A DNA stretch of 64,000 nucleotides from Paenibacillus peoriae KCTC 3763. Its GTDB lineage: Bacteria > Bacillota > Bacilli > Paenibacillales > Paenibacillaceae. The translations under genes and the position numbers were made by a program. How positions within the stretch are numbered: position 1 is the stretch's first letter; every line of letters starts with the position of its first letter. Positions 8,467 through 17,143 of the stretch are shown in pieces. The notes beneath the pieces are model-generated. The model ran no database searches and was not told the origin of the DNA. It saw nothing but the letters and a program-made list of their open reading frames with translations. The stretch covers positions 124,001 through 188,000 of the forward strand of contig NZ_AGFX01000021.1 of assembly GCF_000236805.1 (NCBI RefSeq). Reading direction: 5' to 3'.

Positions 8467-9411
8467 ATGAGGATAAAAAAATGGATGCTGAGTTTGACGG
8501 CAGTTACGTTGCTATGGGGCGCGACAAGTACAATGCCAACGACAGAGGCGGCAAGCAGCTCCCAACCGATTGAAGTCTTGTTAAATGCGAAAAAGATACA
8601 GTTCCCGGATGCTAAGCCTTTTCAGGATAGTAACGATTACGTGATGGTTCCCATCCGTTTTGTATCCGAGGCGCTGGGGGCCAAGGTTGGGTGGGAGAAA
8701 ACAGGCGGTCAATTGGCCGTGTCGATCAAAAATGATACACATGCTGTTAACATGACGGTCGGACAAAACACCGCTACTGTGGACGGACAGACCAAAACAT
8801 ACGAAACGAAGATTATTTTGAAGCAAAACCGTACTTTTGTGCCGCTCCGGTTAGTAAGTGAAGGTTTGGGCCAGACGGTAGAATGGGATAAGGTCAGCCG
8901 TTGGGTCTGGATCGGGAAGAAGGAAATTGCGGCGTTGGAGGATACGGGGCATCAGATGGTAAGTATTGAGCCGTATAAAAAGGCATTTACGTCTAACCCA
9001 TATCTTTTAAAAAATGCTCAAGGAAAAGTATTTGACAAAGTGATGATTTTCAAAGTTTCTGACCTGCCTTTGAAGCTACTACGTGATGTTTATAGCATTG
9101 AACCTTATACCAATGCAAAAGGCACACCTTACTTAAGAATTAGAGCAAAAACTAAATCTACTGCGGGGAATCTCTTCTACATCTCAAGAAATAATGACAC
9201 ACGCTATCGTTATGCTGTTGAAGAACTGACTACGGACAACGGTGATGGTACTAAAATGCTATATTACCCTATTTATTCATCAGGAGATGAACTTTTTAAT
9301 GGGATTAAGAACTATAAATCTTTTAAGTTGCAAGATATTGAATATATCGGATTTCGTTTGGCAGCAGATGACTTTATTCCGTTGATGGTCAATCCATGGA
9401 AAGGAAACTAA
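8467..9411 (+). CDS. Secreted protein with copper amine oxidase-like N-terminal (stalk) domain
   Basis: 314 residues with a signal peptide (basic MRIKKW, hydrophobic stretch, TTEAASS cleavage region). Residues 35-155 match the Cu_amine_oxidN1 stalk domain common in Paenibacillus: paired PIRFVSEALGA and PLRLVSEGLGQ motifs with VEWDK after the second. The remaining 155 residues have no feature I recognise. SD AAAGGGGA precedes the ATG. The stop overlaps the ATG of the next gene by one base, so the two secreted proteins are probably made together. No copper-oxidase active site is present; the domain name is historical. Confidence 0.75.
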   Translation: MRIKKWMLSLTAVTLLWGATSTMPTTEAASSSQPIEVLLNAKKIQFPDAKPFQDSNDYVMVPIRFVSEALGAKVGWEKTGGQLAVSIKNDTHAVNMTVGQNTATVDGQTKTYETKIILKQNRTFVPLRLVSEGLGQTVEWDKVSRWVWIGKKEIAALEDTGHQMVSIEPYKKAFTSNPYLLKNAQGKVFDKVMIFKVSDLPLKLLRDVYSIEPYTNAKGTPYLRIRAKTKSTAGNLFYISRNNDTRYRYAVEELTTDNGDGTKMLYYPIYSSGDELFNGIKNYKSFKLQDIEYIGFRLAADDFIPLMVNPWKGN

Positions 9412-12400
9412 TGAATAAGGCCAAACGTCTTCTAGTCATATTGGTGGTGGGAGTACTGCTGCTACTGCAGCTCCCACCATTTTATTTTTCTGCTGAAAAA
9501 GTAGCAGCAGATACAGAAGTTACGCCGCTGTCCTATTTTGCAGATAAGAATCATCGCTATTTTGTTGGTATGATGTACTTTGACATGTGGAAAAATAGCA
9601 GTGATATATGGGTTACCGATCATAAACAACCAAACAAAGGTATGTATGGGGAAGCCACTTTCACATACAAGTTTCAATTTCCAGGAAGGAAGATTAAAAA
9701 CGTCGAAGCTCGACTGTATACGGCATCAGATCCAACCAATTATTTTAGTGAATCACGACAAGATAGCTACGAAGAATACAGTGATTCAATAAGTCTTGGA
9801 ACAACAGATGAGAATATTCGTCCTTTTCAAAAGAAGGGGATTGGCACGGATACTACAGTTATTCCGATATCTGTAGACATGAAATTGAACGCATTTAGGC
9901 CTAAAAATATCAAGGATGAATCCTGTCCAAATTGTGCTGCTAATGTTGAAGCCTGGCGCATCTATCAGCCCATCCTGTTCAAGATCGAACTGGAGAGCAG
10001 TCTTATCGTCAAGCATTTTACGATTGATGGGAAGTCGCTTAACAACGTATTTACACCAATAGAAGATGAGTTAAAACCTGATCAACCGTATGATTTCACC
10101 CCGCCTACTAATCCGAAATATGAGTATGTGGGTTACAAGAAAAGCACGACAGGTAAACCGCCGAGTGGAGATATTTTGCCAGGCATTGTACCCGGGTTTA
10201 CGTATGATGGTTCTTTTGAGCAGTTTACCGCTTATTTGTATTACAAAGAAAGCCAGGGCTGTCCTAAGCCTGGAGAAAGCCAGGAGGGTGCACCCCCAGA
10301 TTGCCAAGACGAAGAACAGCCGACAAAAGGTGTTGTCTGTTCCCGCCCTGTTCCTGGCTTGCGTTTGGAAACTGCCGAGCTGGACCCGACAGTATCTGCT
10401 GTTATCAAAGCTGATCAGCGTGGGCGGGAACAGTTTGACGTATCCAAAGGTATTCCTACATCTGAGAGCCTATACGGGCATGTACAAGCGAAGAGATACC
10501 TTTTTCAGCATAAGTTTGTGAACATGACGGGTCAGTGTACATATACGGTGAACGTAAAACGGGAATATCGGTTAACTTGGCGGCCCAAGAAAAAATCTAC
10601 ACGGAGAGAAACGGTGAAAAAAACCTATACCTACAAAGTTGTACGTCCGTACTCTTTTTGGACGATAGACAACTTGGAGGTATACGGTATCGAGGGAGCT
10701 ACTCTCCGCAATTATGCGTTACCTAATGAAACAATCACCATCCGTCCGCAATCCTATACACCTCCTTCTTATATTGCAGCGACTGAGGGCAACTTTTATC
10801 CGCCCCCTGCACCGGGAACAGTGGATGCTGGTAGTCGCAGCAAGAACGGGGGCAGCAGCAAGCCGAGTGTACCTGACGAACGCAGTGCACTACAATCCAA
10901 GGCAGAAGGAGCTGTAAAGGAAGTCGAAGTGGAAAATGATGCCCTGACCTTTGAAAACAAGATCATAATGAATCCGGAGCGTGTGAAGGTGAATGGACCT
11001 AAACCGGGTGTTATTCCCACTTCCGGGGCCATTGGACCGGATGTGCTATACAGTCCGGGGCATGTGATTGATAAGCGCAAGATAAATAAGCCTAATACGC
11101 CTAGCAGCGGCAACATTACCTACGCTATTCTTAAAGGGAATATCAACGGTGGGGCGGATAAGACGTTTCCGATACAGGGGATTAACACGGTGACTGTTCA
11201 CACTCCTGTTGTGAATCATTCAAGTGTGTCGGATGATGCTGCGCATAACCAGAAAACCAAGCCTACGAAGGGGCGATCGGCACTTATTTTGGAGCGTCCT
11301 TTCCGGGTGAGGATTTCGACGGCAGGCCCACATTTGAATATTCCCGGCTACGGGGAGCGGGAGTATGGCAAATATGTACGAACCAAGCAGGTGCGCTTTC
11401 CGTTTGACGTGTACAACAAAGGGAAAACTCATTTTTATCCACGGGGCACCTGGATCGATATTCCGGTGCTACAGCTGGACACAGAATTTTATTTGCCAGT
11501 ATGGGTGGATGAAGGCAACTACACCGTCGAGTTCCGTACTATTGCTGAAAATGCGCCGGACGGGTTCACTGAACAGCGTCATGCCAATATGGAGCTTGCC
11601 CATCATGTTGCCAATGATGTGGTCAACATTGAAGTCATCGGACGGATGTATGATTTTCATATTACCGATATTGCAGATTACCATTGGGAGCGGGTATTTC
11701 GTCAGCACAAGGGGAGCCCGGTACATAGCGGTCTGTCCTATTGGACAGGGCTGGGGAACATCGACGGATTGCCAAGGGGGAATCAGGAGCCGTTTACCCT
11801 GCCTGTACGTCCCGGTAGTCATCCGCATGAGGGCTACCAAAATGTAGCGGTCAAGACGGGCTACCATTTCAAGTTTGATCTCAAAACCAAAGGCAATATG
11901 TTCAGCGCCAAAGATGGTATTCGTATCACGCCATCATTTTATTGGGTGAGCAAGGATGGCCGCCAGCGGGAAGAGGTGGACTTGTATACACATGCGGGAA
12001 GCCGCAAATTTATCCGATTGGGCTCGGCAGAGGATCGAGAGAAACGGTATGTTATTCTGAATGAGCGGCTGCGCAACGTACCAGCAGATGAAATGCAGGA
12101 CACAGCCGCCTACCAATATAAGCATGAATTGAGCGAAACACAGCGTGGCCAGTCGACGCTGGAACGTTATGTATCGCTATATGCCCAGCGCATCACGCGT
12201 AACAAGACGTGGATCGGCCGCTACGATTGGCTGGTGCTGCCCGCGGCGGTGCGAACCTTGATCGGTCCGAAGACAGACCTGCCGGAGGGGGTGGATGTCG
12301 ACCGTGCGAATGCGGCAATTCAGCGCTGGTATGGCGAATATAGCCTACCTGCCGATGTGTACGCGGTCACCAAAGGGACGGATTTACGTAATGAAAGCCG

Positions 12401-12674
12401 TAACCGGGAGCTAAACGAGCATACGGATATATTCAAGAAAACGGGCTTTATCGTCGTTCGCTTTAATTTGGAATCGCTCCGTCAGGGGGATACTGAGCAT
12501 CCATATTTGCAATATATTCATGGTCCGCTGCTGAACCAATGGCAACTGGAGGGTTACCGCAGAGAGATAAAAGACCCTTACGGACATACCTTTCATTTAC
12601 AGGATGGGGATGTCGTGTTTTATCATGCAGACCAGTCCAGCCGGGACGATTTCAATTCATTTGTCCCTCACTAA
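9411..12674 (+). CDS. Large secreted protein of unknown function (DUF5704-like)
   Basis: 1087 residues. A signal peptide (MNKAKRLLVILVVGVLLLLQ) is followed by a mainly beta, aromatic-rich sequence. Around residue 240 there is an EYVGYKKSTTGKPPSGD block that I associate, from memory, with DUF5704 proteins of Firmicutes. Cys pairs occur in CPNC (about residue 170) and in a Cys-rich stretch near residues 283-310. A low-complexity Gly/Ser/Lys stretch near residues 475-490 may be a linker. ATG 9411 is chosen over 9396 because GGAAAGG precedes it; it overlaps the stalk gene's stop. No sortase motif, S-layer domain or catalytic motif was seen. Function unknown; a cell-surface or matrix role is a guess. 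Confidence 0.65.
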   Translation: MNKAKRLLVILVVGVLLLLQLPPFYFSAEKVAADTEVTPLSYFADKNHRYFVGMMYFDMWKNSSDIWVTDHKQPNKGMYGEATFTYKFQFPGRKIKNVEARLYTASDPTNYFSESRQDSYEEYSDSISLGTTDENIRPFQKKGIGTDTTVIPISVDMKLNAFRPKNIKDESCPNCAANVEAWRIYQPILFKIELESSLIVKHFTIDGKSLNNVFTPIEDELKPDQPYDFTPPTNPKYEYVGYKKSTTGKPPSGDILPGIVPGFTYDGSFEQFTAYLYYKESQGCPKPGESQEGAPPDCQDEEQPTKGVVCSRPVPGLRLETAELDPTVSAVIKADQRGREQFDVSKGIPTSESLYGHVQAKRYLFQHKFVNMTGQCTYTVNVKREYRLTWRPKKKSTRRETVKKTYTYKVVRPYSFWTIDNLEVYGIEGATLRNYALPNETITIRPQSYTPPSYIAATEGNFYPPPAPGTVDAGSRSKNGGSSKPSVPDERSALQSKAEGAVKEVEVENDALTFENKIIMNPERVKVNGPKPGVIPTSGAIGPDVLYSPGHVIDKRKINKPNTPSSGNITYAILKGNINGGADKTFPIQGINTVTVHTPVVNHSSVSDDAAHNQKTKPTKGRSALILERPFRVRISTAGPHLNIPGYGEREYGKYVRTKQVRFPFDVYNKGKTHFYPRGTWIDIPVLQLDTEFYLPVWVDEGNYTVEFRTIAENAPDGFTEQRHANMELAHHVANDVVNIEVIGRMYDFHITDIADYHWERVFRQHKGSPVHSGLSYWTGLGNIDGLPRGNQEPFTLPVRPGSHPHEGYQNVAVKTGYHFKFDLKTKGNMFSAKDGIRITPSFYWVSKDGRQREEVDLYTHAGSRKFIRLGSAEDREKRYVILNERLRNVPADEMQDTAAYQYKHELSETQRGQSTLERYVSLYAQRITRNKTWIGRYDWLVLPAAVRTLIGPKTDLPEGVDVDRANAAIQRWYGEYSLPADVYAVTKGTDLRNESRNRELNEHTDIFKKTGFIVVRFNLESLRQGDTEHPYLQYIHGPLLNQWQLEGYRREIKDPYGHTFHLQDGDVVFYHADQSSRDDFNSFVPH

Positions 12675-12734
12675 TCTGAAAACATAAAATTCTGAAGGCA
12701 TAAAATGCAGACCAGTTATCATTAATCCTAATGC

Positions 12735-12774
12735 AAAAAACGGGCTATGGAGATTATTCCATAGTCCGTTTTTT
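12735..12774. terminator. Bidirectional rho-independent terminator
   Basis: AAAAAACGGGCTATGGA (12735-12751) pairs with TCCATAGTCCGTTTTTT (12758-12774), with one G-T pair and a 6-nt loop. The A- and T-flanks make it work on either strand. It closes the stalk/large-protein operon. Confidence 0.85.
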
Positions 12775-12922
12775 ATATGCTCTTAGGAGCTTGATATGAA
12801 GATTTTGACGGAACATATGTAGTTGGAACTCTAGACTTTTCCGAAGCTCCTCATGCGGTATAATAGACCGAAATGTCTGTGGGCTTTTTCCTGCGGAGAA
12901 GATGAGAACGGCTGGAAAAGGG

Positions 12923-12946
12923 ACAGGATCACGGACAGGATCACGG
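12923..12946 (+). repeat. Perfect tandem duplication of a 12-mer just before the LysR gene SD
   Basis: ACAGGATCACGG occurs twice head to tail (12923-12934 and 12935-12946). The last bases of the second copy run into the GGAAGG SD (12945-12950) of the LysR gene. Confidence 0.7.
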
Positions 12947-12957
12947 AAGGAATGACG

Positions 12958-13845
12958 ATGATGGATGAAAAGGATTGCCTGATGTTGTGCTACATTGCAG
13001 AAGAACATAGCTTGAAACGCGCCGCCGACCGTTTGTATATTACACAGCCCGCCTTGACCTATCGTCTGAACCAACTGGAGAAGGAGTTCGGTGTGCCCAT
13101 TATCGTACGCGGAAACCGAGGAACCCAGCTGACCATGGAAGGCGAGCGACTGGCCCAGTATGCCAAGCGAAATTTGAGAGAACTGACCGAATTAAAAGAA
13201 GCTGTCATTCACCTGAGCGGTGAGGTAAAGGGAACGCTGCGTCTGGGAATTTCGAGCTACTATGGTCACTACCGGCTTCCGCCGATCTTAAAGAGCTTCA
13301 AAGATATTTATCCAGATGTGCAATTCTCGGTAACCTGTGGACTCAGCGCGGAAATTTATGAAATGCTTCGTGGGGATGAAATTCATCTGGGTGTCATCCG
13401 CAACGATTATCCCTGGTCCGAGGGAAAGCATCTTCTTCATGAGGAACATATTTGTGTAATCTCCAAGGAAGCTGTAGAGCTTGAGCAATTGCCGGAGCTT
13501 CCACTGATTCGTTATAAAGACCCGGGCAAACCGCAGCTTTCCGGTCATATGTATTCCTCGTTCAACGAATCCGTTCAGGCGTGGTGGAGTGAAAGATTGG
13601 GCAGGCCGCCACGTGTTTCCATGGAGGTGGACAGCTACGAAACCTGCAAGGAAATGGTCCGCCACGGACTGGGATATTCGATCGTACCCGAAATATTTGT
13701 TTCGCCAAAGGATGAATTGTATGCATTTCATTTGATTCGCAAAAATGGAGATCCTGTTCTGCGCCGAACATGGATGTTGTATAAAAATAAATCCAGCCGC
13801 TTGATGGCGGTGGAACGATTTGTTGAATGGATGCACCAAACATAG
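12958..13845 (+). CDS. LysR family transcriptional regulator
   Basis: 295 residues. The N-terminal winged helix-turn-helix reads LKRAADRLYITQPALTYRLNQLE (residues 16-38, a classic LTTR helix pair) and is followed by a two-lobed co-inducer domain. ATG 12958 is chosen: GGAAGG lies 7 nt upstream, while the ATG at 12952 is too close to it. The upstream reading frame is open but is not LysR-like. It is encoded just before, and in the same direction as, the M20 amidohydrolase/carrier pair, whose promoter carries a perfect dyad. It most likely controls that pair; the effector is unknown. Confidence 0.9.
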   Translation: MMDEKDCLMLCYIAEEHSLKRAADRLYITQPALTYRLNQLEKEFGVPIIVRGNRGTQLTMEGERLAQYAKRNLRELTELKEAVIHLSGEVKGTLRLGISSYYGHYRLPPILKSFKDIYPDVQFSVTCGLSAEIYEMLRGDEIHLGVIRNDYPWSEGKHLLHEEHICVISKEAVELEQLPELPLIRYKDPGKPQLSGHMYSSFNESVQAWWSERLGRPPRVSMEVDSYETCKEMVRHGLGYSIVPEIFVSPKDELYAFHLIRKNGDPVLRRTWMLYKNKSSRLMAVERFVEWMHQT

Positions 13846-13974
13846 CTCTTTGAGTACCGTGAGGAGCTCTATTTGTTGGTGAGAATCGGCATTTTTCAAG
13901 GGTTCCTATGTCATATATAAAATAATTTTAAGTACAAAGCCAAAAAATATTAAATTTACTTCACTGGAATTCGC

Positions 13975-14005
13975 TTATACAATGTTGATTAATAAATTGT
14001 ATAAT
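13975..14005 (+). promoter_or_regulatory. Inverted-repeat operator overlapping a -10 box before the M20 amidohydrolase
   Basis: TTATACAAT (13975-13983) and ATTGTATAA (13996-14004) are perfect 9-bp arms around a 12-bp AT-rich spacer. A TATAAT at 14000-14005 overlaps the right arm, and no good -35 exists at 17 bp. The dyad contains T-N11-A as expected for LysR-type regulators, and the LysR gene is directly upstream. Binding is inferred. Confidence 0.6.
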
Positions 14006-14041
14006 TATTCGTTATGACGAATGAAAGGCGGCATTTCACTG

Positions 14042-15262
14042 ATGGACTCAACGACGAATGGACAGGCTGGCCGAACACCATCTCATGAAGAGATTTTGAA
14101 GGCTGTAGATGCAAAGGATCACGAACTGCGGGAGCTTGCCCGAACGATACATGCACATCCTGAATTGAGCTTTCATGAACATCAGGCTCAGGGATGGCTC
14201 ACCAATACATTGGAACAGGCCGGCTTTGCTGTGGAAAAGGGTATCGCCGGACTGGAAACCTCCTTCCGTGCAGTATGGGAAGGGAAGCCCGGCGGACCCA
14301 CCATCGCACTGCTGGCAGAGTATGACGCACTGCCAGCGATTGGACATGCCTGCGGGCACAACCTGATTTGCACCGCATCGGTCGGCGCAGCCATAGCCCT
14401 GAAGGAAGCGGTGCCGGACCTGCCCGGACGCATCGTGGTATTGGGCACACCGGCCGAGGAGGAGGGCGGCGGCAAAATCATCATGTGCGAGCACGGCGTA
14501 TTCGATGGCGTGGACGCGGTGATGATGGTGCACCCGCAGAGCAAAACGATGGTTTTGCGCGGGGGACTGGCCTGCGTAGATGCCACGTTCACGTTTCACG
14601 GCAAGCAGGCTCATGCTGCTTCCTCCCCGGAGAAGGGCATTAGCGCGCTGGATGCCATGATTAATGCCTTTGTGGCGATTAATTCGGTTCGCCAGTTCGT
14701 TACCAGTGACGTGCGTATCCACGGCATTATTACTAAAGGCGGGGATGCCCCGAATGTTGTGCCGGAGCTGTGTGAGGCCGTGTTTATTTTGCGTGCCCAA
14801 ACTGTTGTCGGCTTGGCCAAAGTACGGAACAAGGTGTACCGCGCTGTTCGTGCTGCGGCAGAAGGCATGGGCGCGACCGTGGACATTGCCGAGGGGCTTA
14901 TTTATGCAGAGCGCAATACCAACAAGACATTGGCTGCTTTGTTCCAAAGCAATTTGGAGCAGCTTGGTCTGGAGGTCCATGAACCCCCTGCGCAGGGAGG
15001 GATCGGCTCGTCGGATATTGGCAACGTCAGCCAGATTACCGCAGCCATTCACCCCTATATCCGACTGGGGGATGCGTCCACGCATACGCCGGAATTCGCC
15101 CGGCTTGCGGGAGCGGAGGAAGGCATGGTTGAAATGAACTATGCTGCCAAAGCGCTGGCGCTGACCACTTACGATTTATTGACCGACCCCGTGGCTTTAA
15201 AAGAGGTGCGAACCGAATTTGAGCAGTGGCAAGCGCAGAGAAACGGGGAGGCATTCGAATGA
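14042..15262 (+). CDS. M20 family amidohydrolase/peptidase (AbgB/hippurate-hydrolase-like)
   Basis: 406 residues, metal-dependent amidohydrolase of the M20D type. Metal-site motifs include AEYDALPAIGHACGHNL (about residue 87), TPAEEEGGGK (about residue 138) and an HPQ segment; the lid domain lies in the middle third. Family members cleave N-acyl amino acids, p-aminobenzoyl-glutamate or dipeptides. ATG 14042 has AAAGGCGG 10 nt upstream; ATG 14021 has no SD. The stop overlaps the start of the YfcC-type carrier, which suggests that the carrier brings in the enzyme's substrate. The actual substrate cannot be read from sequence. Confidence 0.85.
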   Translation: MDSTTNGQAGRTPSHEEILKAVDAKDHELRELARTIHAHPELSFHEHQAQGWLTNTLEQAGFAVEKGIAGLETSFRAVWEGKPGGPTIALLAEYDALPAIGHACGHNLICTASVGAAIALKEAVPDLPGRIVVLGTPAEEEGGGKIIMCEHGVFDGVDAVMMVHPQSKTMVLRGGLACVDATFTFHGKQAHAASSPEKGISALDAMINAFVAINSVRQFVTSDVRIHGIITKGGDAPNVVPELCEAVFILRAQTVVGLAKVRNKVYRAVRAAAEGMGATVDIAEGLIYAERNTNKTLAALFQSNLEQLGLEVHEPPAQGGIGSSDIGNVSQITAAIHPYIRLGDASTHTPEFARLAGAEEGMVEMNYAAKALALTTYDLLTDPVALKEVRTEFEQWQAQRNGEAFE

Positions 15263-16677
15263 GTAGCAACAGCGCCGTACCGAGCGGCCCTAGAAAATGG
15301 CTGAAAATGCCGCACACCTTTGTCATTCTTATTTTTCTGACGCTAGTGGCCGGGATACTTACCTATGTCGTTCCTGCTGGAGAGTTTGAACGGGTGAAAA
15401 ATGAAGCGACCGGTAAAACGCTGCTCGTTCCCGGTTCATACGCTCATGTTGATCCGAATCCGGTTACGCTGTGGGATATTCCGAAATCGATTGTATCCGG
15501 TCTGGTCGATTCGGCCGATGTAGTCTTTTTCATTCTCATTATCGGCGGTGTTTTCCAGATTATTACGTCCTCAGGAACGATTGAGGCGGTGACTGGAAGA
15601 GTCGCAAGGTCCTTTTCCAACAAGGGCATATGGGTGATCCCCGTATTTATTTCCCTGTTTTCCGTCGGCGGCTTTACCATGGGCATGTCCACCGAGGTGA
15701 TGGTATTTGTACCCATCGGTATCGCCATTGCCCGGGCGTTAAAATTTGATGCCATGACAGGCACGGCCATGATTTCACTGGGGGCCTCCTGCGGATTTAC
15801 GGCCGGACTGCTGAACCCGTTTAATGTTGGATTGGCACAGGCGATTGCGCAAATTCCTATTTTTTCAGGACTGTGGCTTCGTGTCATTATCTTAGTCATT
15901 TTGATTGTGATTACAAGCTTATATATTATGCGCTATGCCAGCAAGGTCAAGAATAGCCCGGAGAGCAGCCTCGTTTACGAATTGGAACAGAGTGCTGAAG
16001 ACAAGCCGGTGGATTTATCGAATCTGCCCTCCATACAGCTTAGGCATATCCTGATCATTTTGACTGTCGCGGTGAGCTTTGCAATGTTGATCTGGGGAGT
16101 GTCCAAGCAGGATTGGTGGATGGAGGAGCTGGCAGCTCTGTTTCTTTCGATGGGAGTGATCTCGGGATTTTGCGCAGGCTATGGGCCGAGTCGTATTGCT
16201 ACAGAGTTTGTAAAAGGAGCCAAGGATATCACGTATGGTGCCTTGATTATCGGCTTTGCGCGCTCTATCGTGGTTGTGCTAGATCACGGCAATGTCATTG
16301 ACTCCATTGTCAACAGTCTGGCTATCGTAGTCGGGCATCTGCCTGAGTCGGTGCAAGTGCTGGGAATGTATGTGTTCCAAAATATTATGAACGTATTCAT
16401 CACCTCCGGCTCGGGCATGGCCGCGACGACGATGCCGATTATGGTGCCACTGTCCGATCTGCTGGGCATTACAAGACAGACGACGGTACTTGCCTTCCAA
16501 TTGGGAGACGGCTTCTCGAACATGATTTTGCCTACTTCCTCCGCCTTAATGGGAAGCTTGGCCGTATCGGGTATTCCATATCAGAAATGGGTTCGTTTCT
16601 TCTGGCCGCTACTGGCCGCCTGGTTCGTTCTGGGTGCAATATTTGTAGTTGTGGCCCAAATCATCGGGTATCACTAA
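15259..16677 (+). CDS. YfcC/DcuC-superfamily membrane carrier
   Basis: 472 residues with about 11-12 hydrophobic segments. It has the family start (MPHTFVILIFLTLVAGILTYVVPAGEF), conserved VGGFTMGMSTEVMVFVPIGIA and GASCGFTAGLLNPFNVGLAQAIA loops, and a C-terminal GDGFSNMILPTSSALMGSL region typical of YfcC/DcuC carriers (PF03606). ATG 15259 overlaps the amidohydrolase stop (ATGA) and has GGGGAGG upstream. It acts in the cytoplasmic membrane and probably imports the amide or dipeptide used by the adjacent M20 enzyme, or exchanges it for a product. Annotated relatives are called basic amino acid antiporters without firm proof. Confidence 0.8.
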   Translation: MSSNSAVPSGPRKWLKMPHTFVILIFLTLVAGILTYVVPAGEFERVKNEATGKTLLVPGSYAHVDPNPVTLWDIPKSIVSGLVDSADVVFFILIIGGVFQIITSSGTIEAVTGRVARSFSNKGIWVIPVFISLFSVGGFTMGMSTEVMVFVPIGIAIARALKFDAMTGTAMISLGASCGFTAGLLNPFNVGLAQAIAQIPIFSGLWLRVIILVILIVITSLYIMRYASKVKNSPESSLVYELEQSAEDKPVDLSNLPSIQLRHILIILTVAVSFAMLIWGVSKQDWWMEELAALFLSMGVISGFCAGYGPSRIATEFVKGAKDITYGALIIGFARSIVVVLDHGNVIDSIVNSLAIVVGHLPESVQVLGMYVFQNIMNVFITSGSGMAATTMPIMVPLSDLLGITRQTTVLAFQLGDGFSNMILPTSSALMGSLAVSGIPYQKWVRFFWPLLAAWFVLGAIFVVVAQIIGYH

Positions 16678-17143
16678 AGTATAAAAGCAGGATTAGTCCT
16701 GTACCATTTGAACGTTCATAGCAAATACAGGGCACAAAACACTCTGCACGTTTACAGCCAGTCGTCGAAATCAATCGGCGACTGGCTATTTCGTTTCGCA
16801 TGAACCCCGAATTGAGCTATAGCAGGTATCATGGTAATGCTTTTACCACATCCAAGTTTTTAATTGCTTTATTTTCGTATACATAGCTTCTTCATTCCAT
16901 ACTATTTAAAACTCTAAATGTGGATTTGGAGATAGTAAAACGATTACAGTATTATTATGATAGAACATATCCTAAGAATTAGTAGTGAACACCGGAGGTG
17001 GATTTTAGTCGAAAACAGCGATAGTGAAAAGATATCCAAATAAAAATCCTTTTCGAACACGTACTAATAGATACCAAGGAAATAAGAGATTGGGCTTGTT
17101 TCTTTCCTCGACTAATCTACTTCTATATCGATGGGAGCCGGAA
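16678..17143. other. Intergenic region between the YfcC carrier and pucR
   Basis: 466 bp. The only clear element is the stem-loop at 16756-16787. The open frame from 17024 to the PucR start encodes a basic stretch unlike PucR and has no SD, so I treat it as leader. No strong promoter was identified. Confidence 0.45.
16756..16787 (+). terminator. Probable terminator stem-loop
   Basis: AGCCAGTCGTCG (16756-16767) pairs with CGGCGACTGGCT (16776-16787) with one wobble and an 8-nt loop. The following tract (ATTTCGTTT) is only moderately T-rich. It lies after the carrier gene. Confidence 0.6.

Noticed and set aside
14048-15085. Minus-strand 345-codon open frame across the M20 amidohydrolase
   Set aside because: It is a shadow of a GC-rich gene; the plus-strand frame has clear metal-binding motifs and an SD.
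17024-17143. N-terminal extension of the PucR regulator
   Set aside because: The extra 40 residues are basic and unlike the family, and ATG 17144 has an SD and gives the expected N-terminus.
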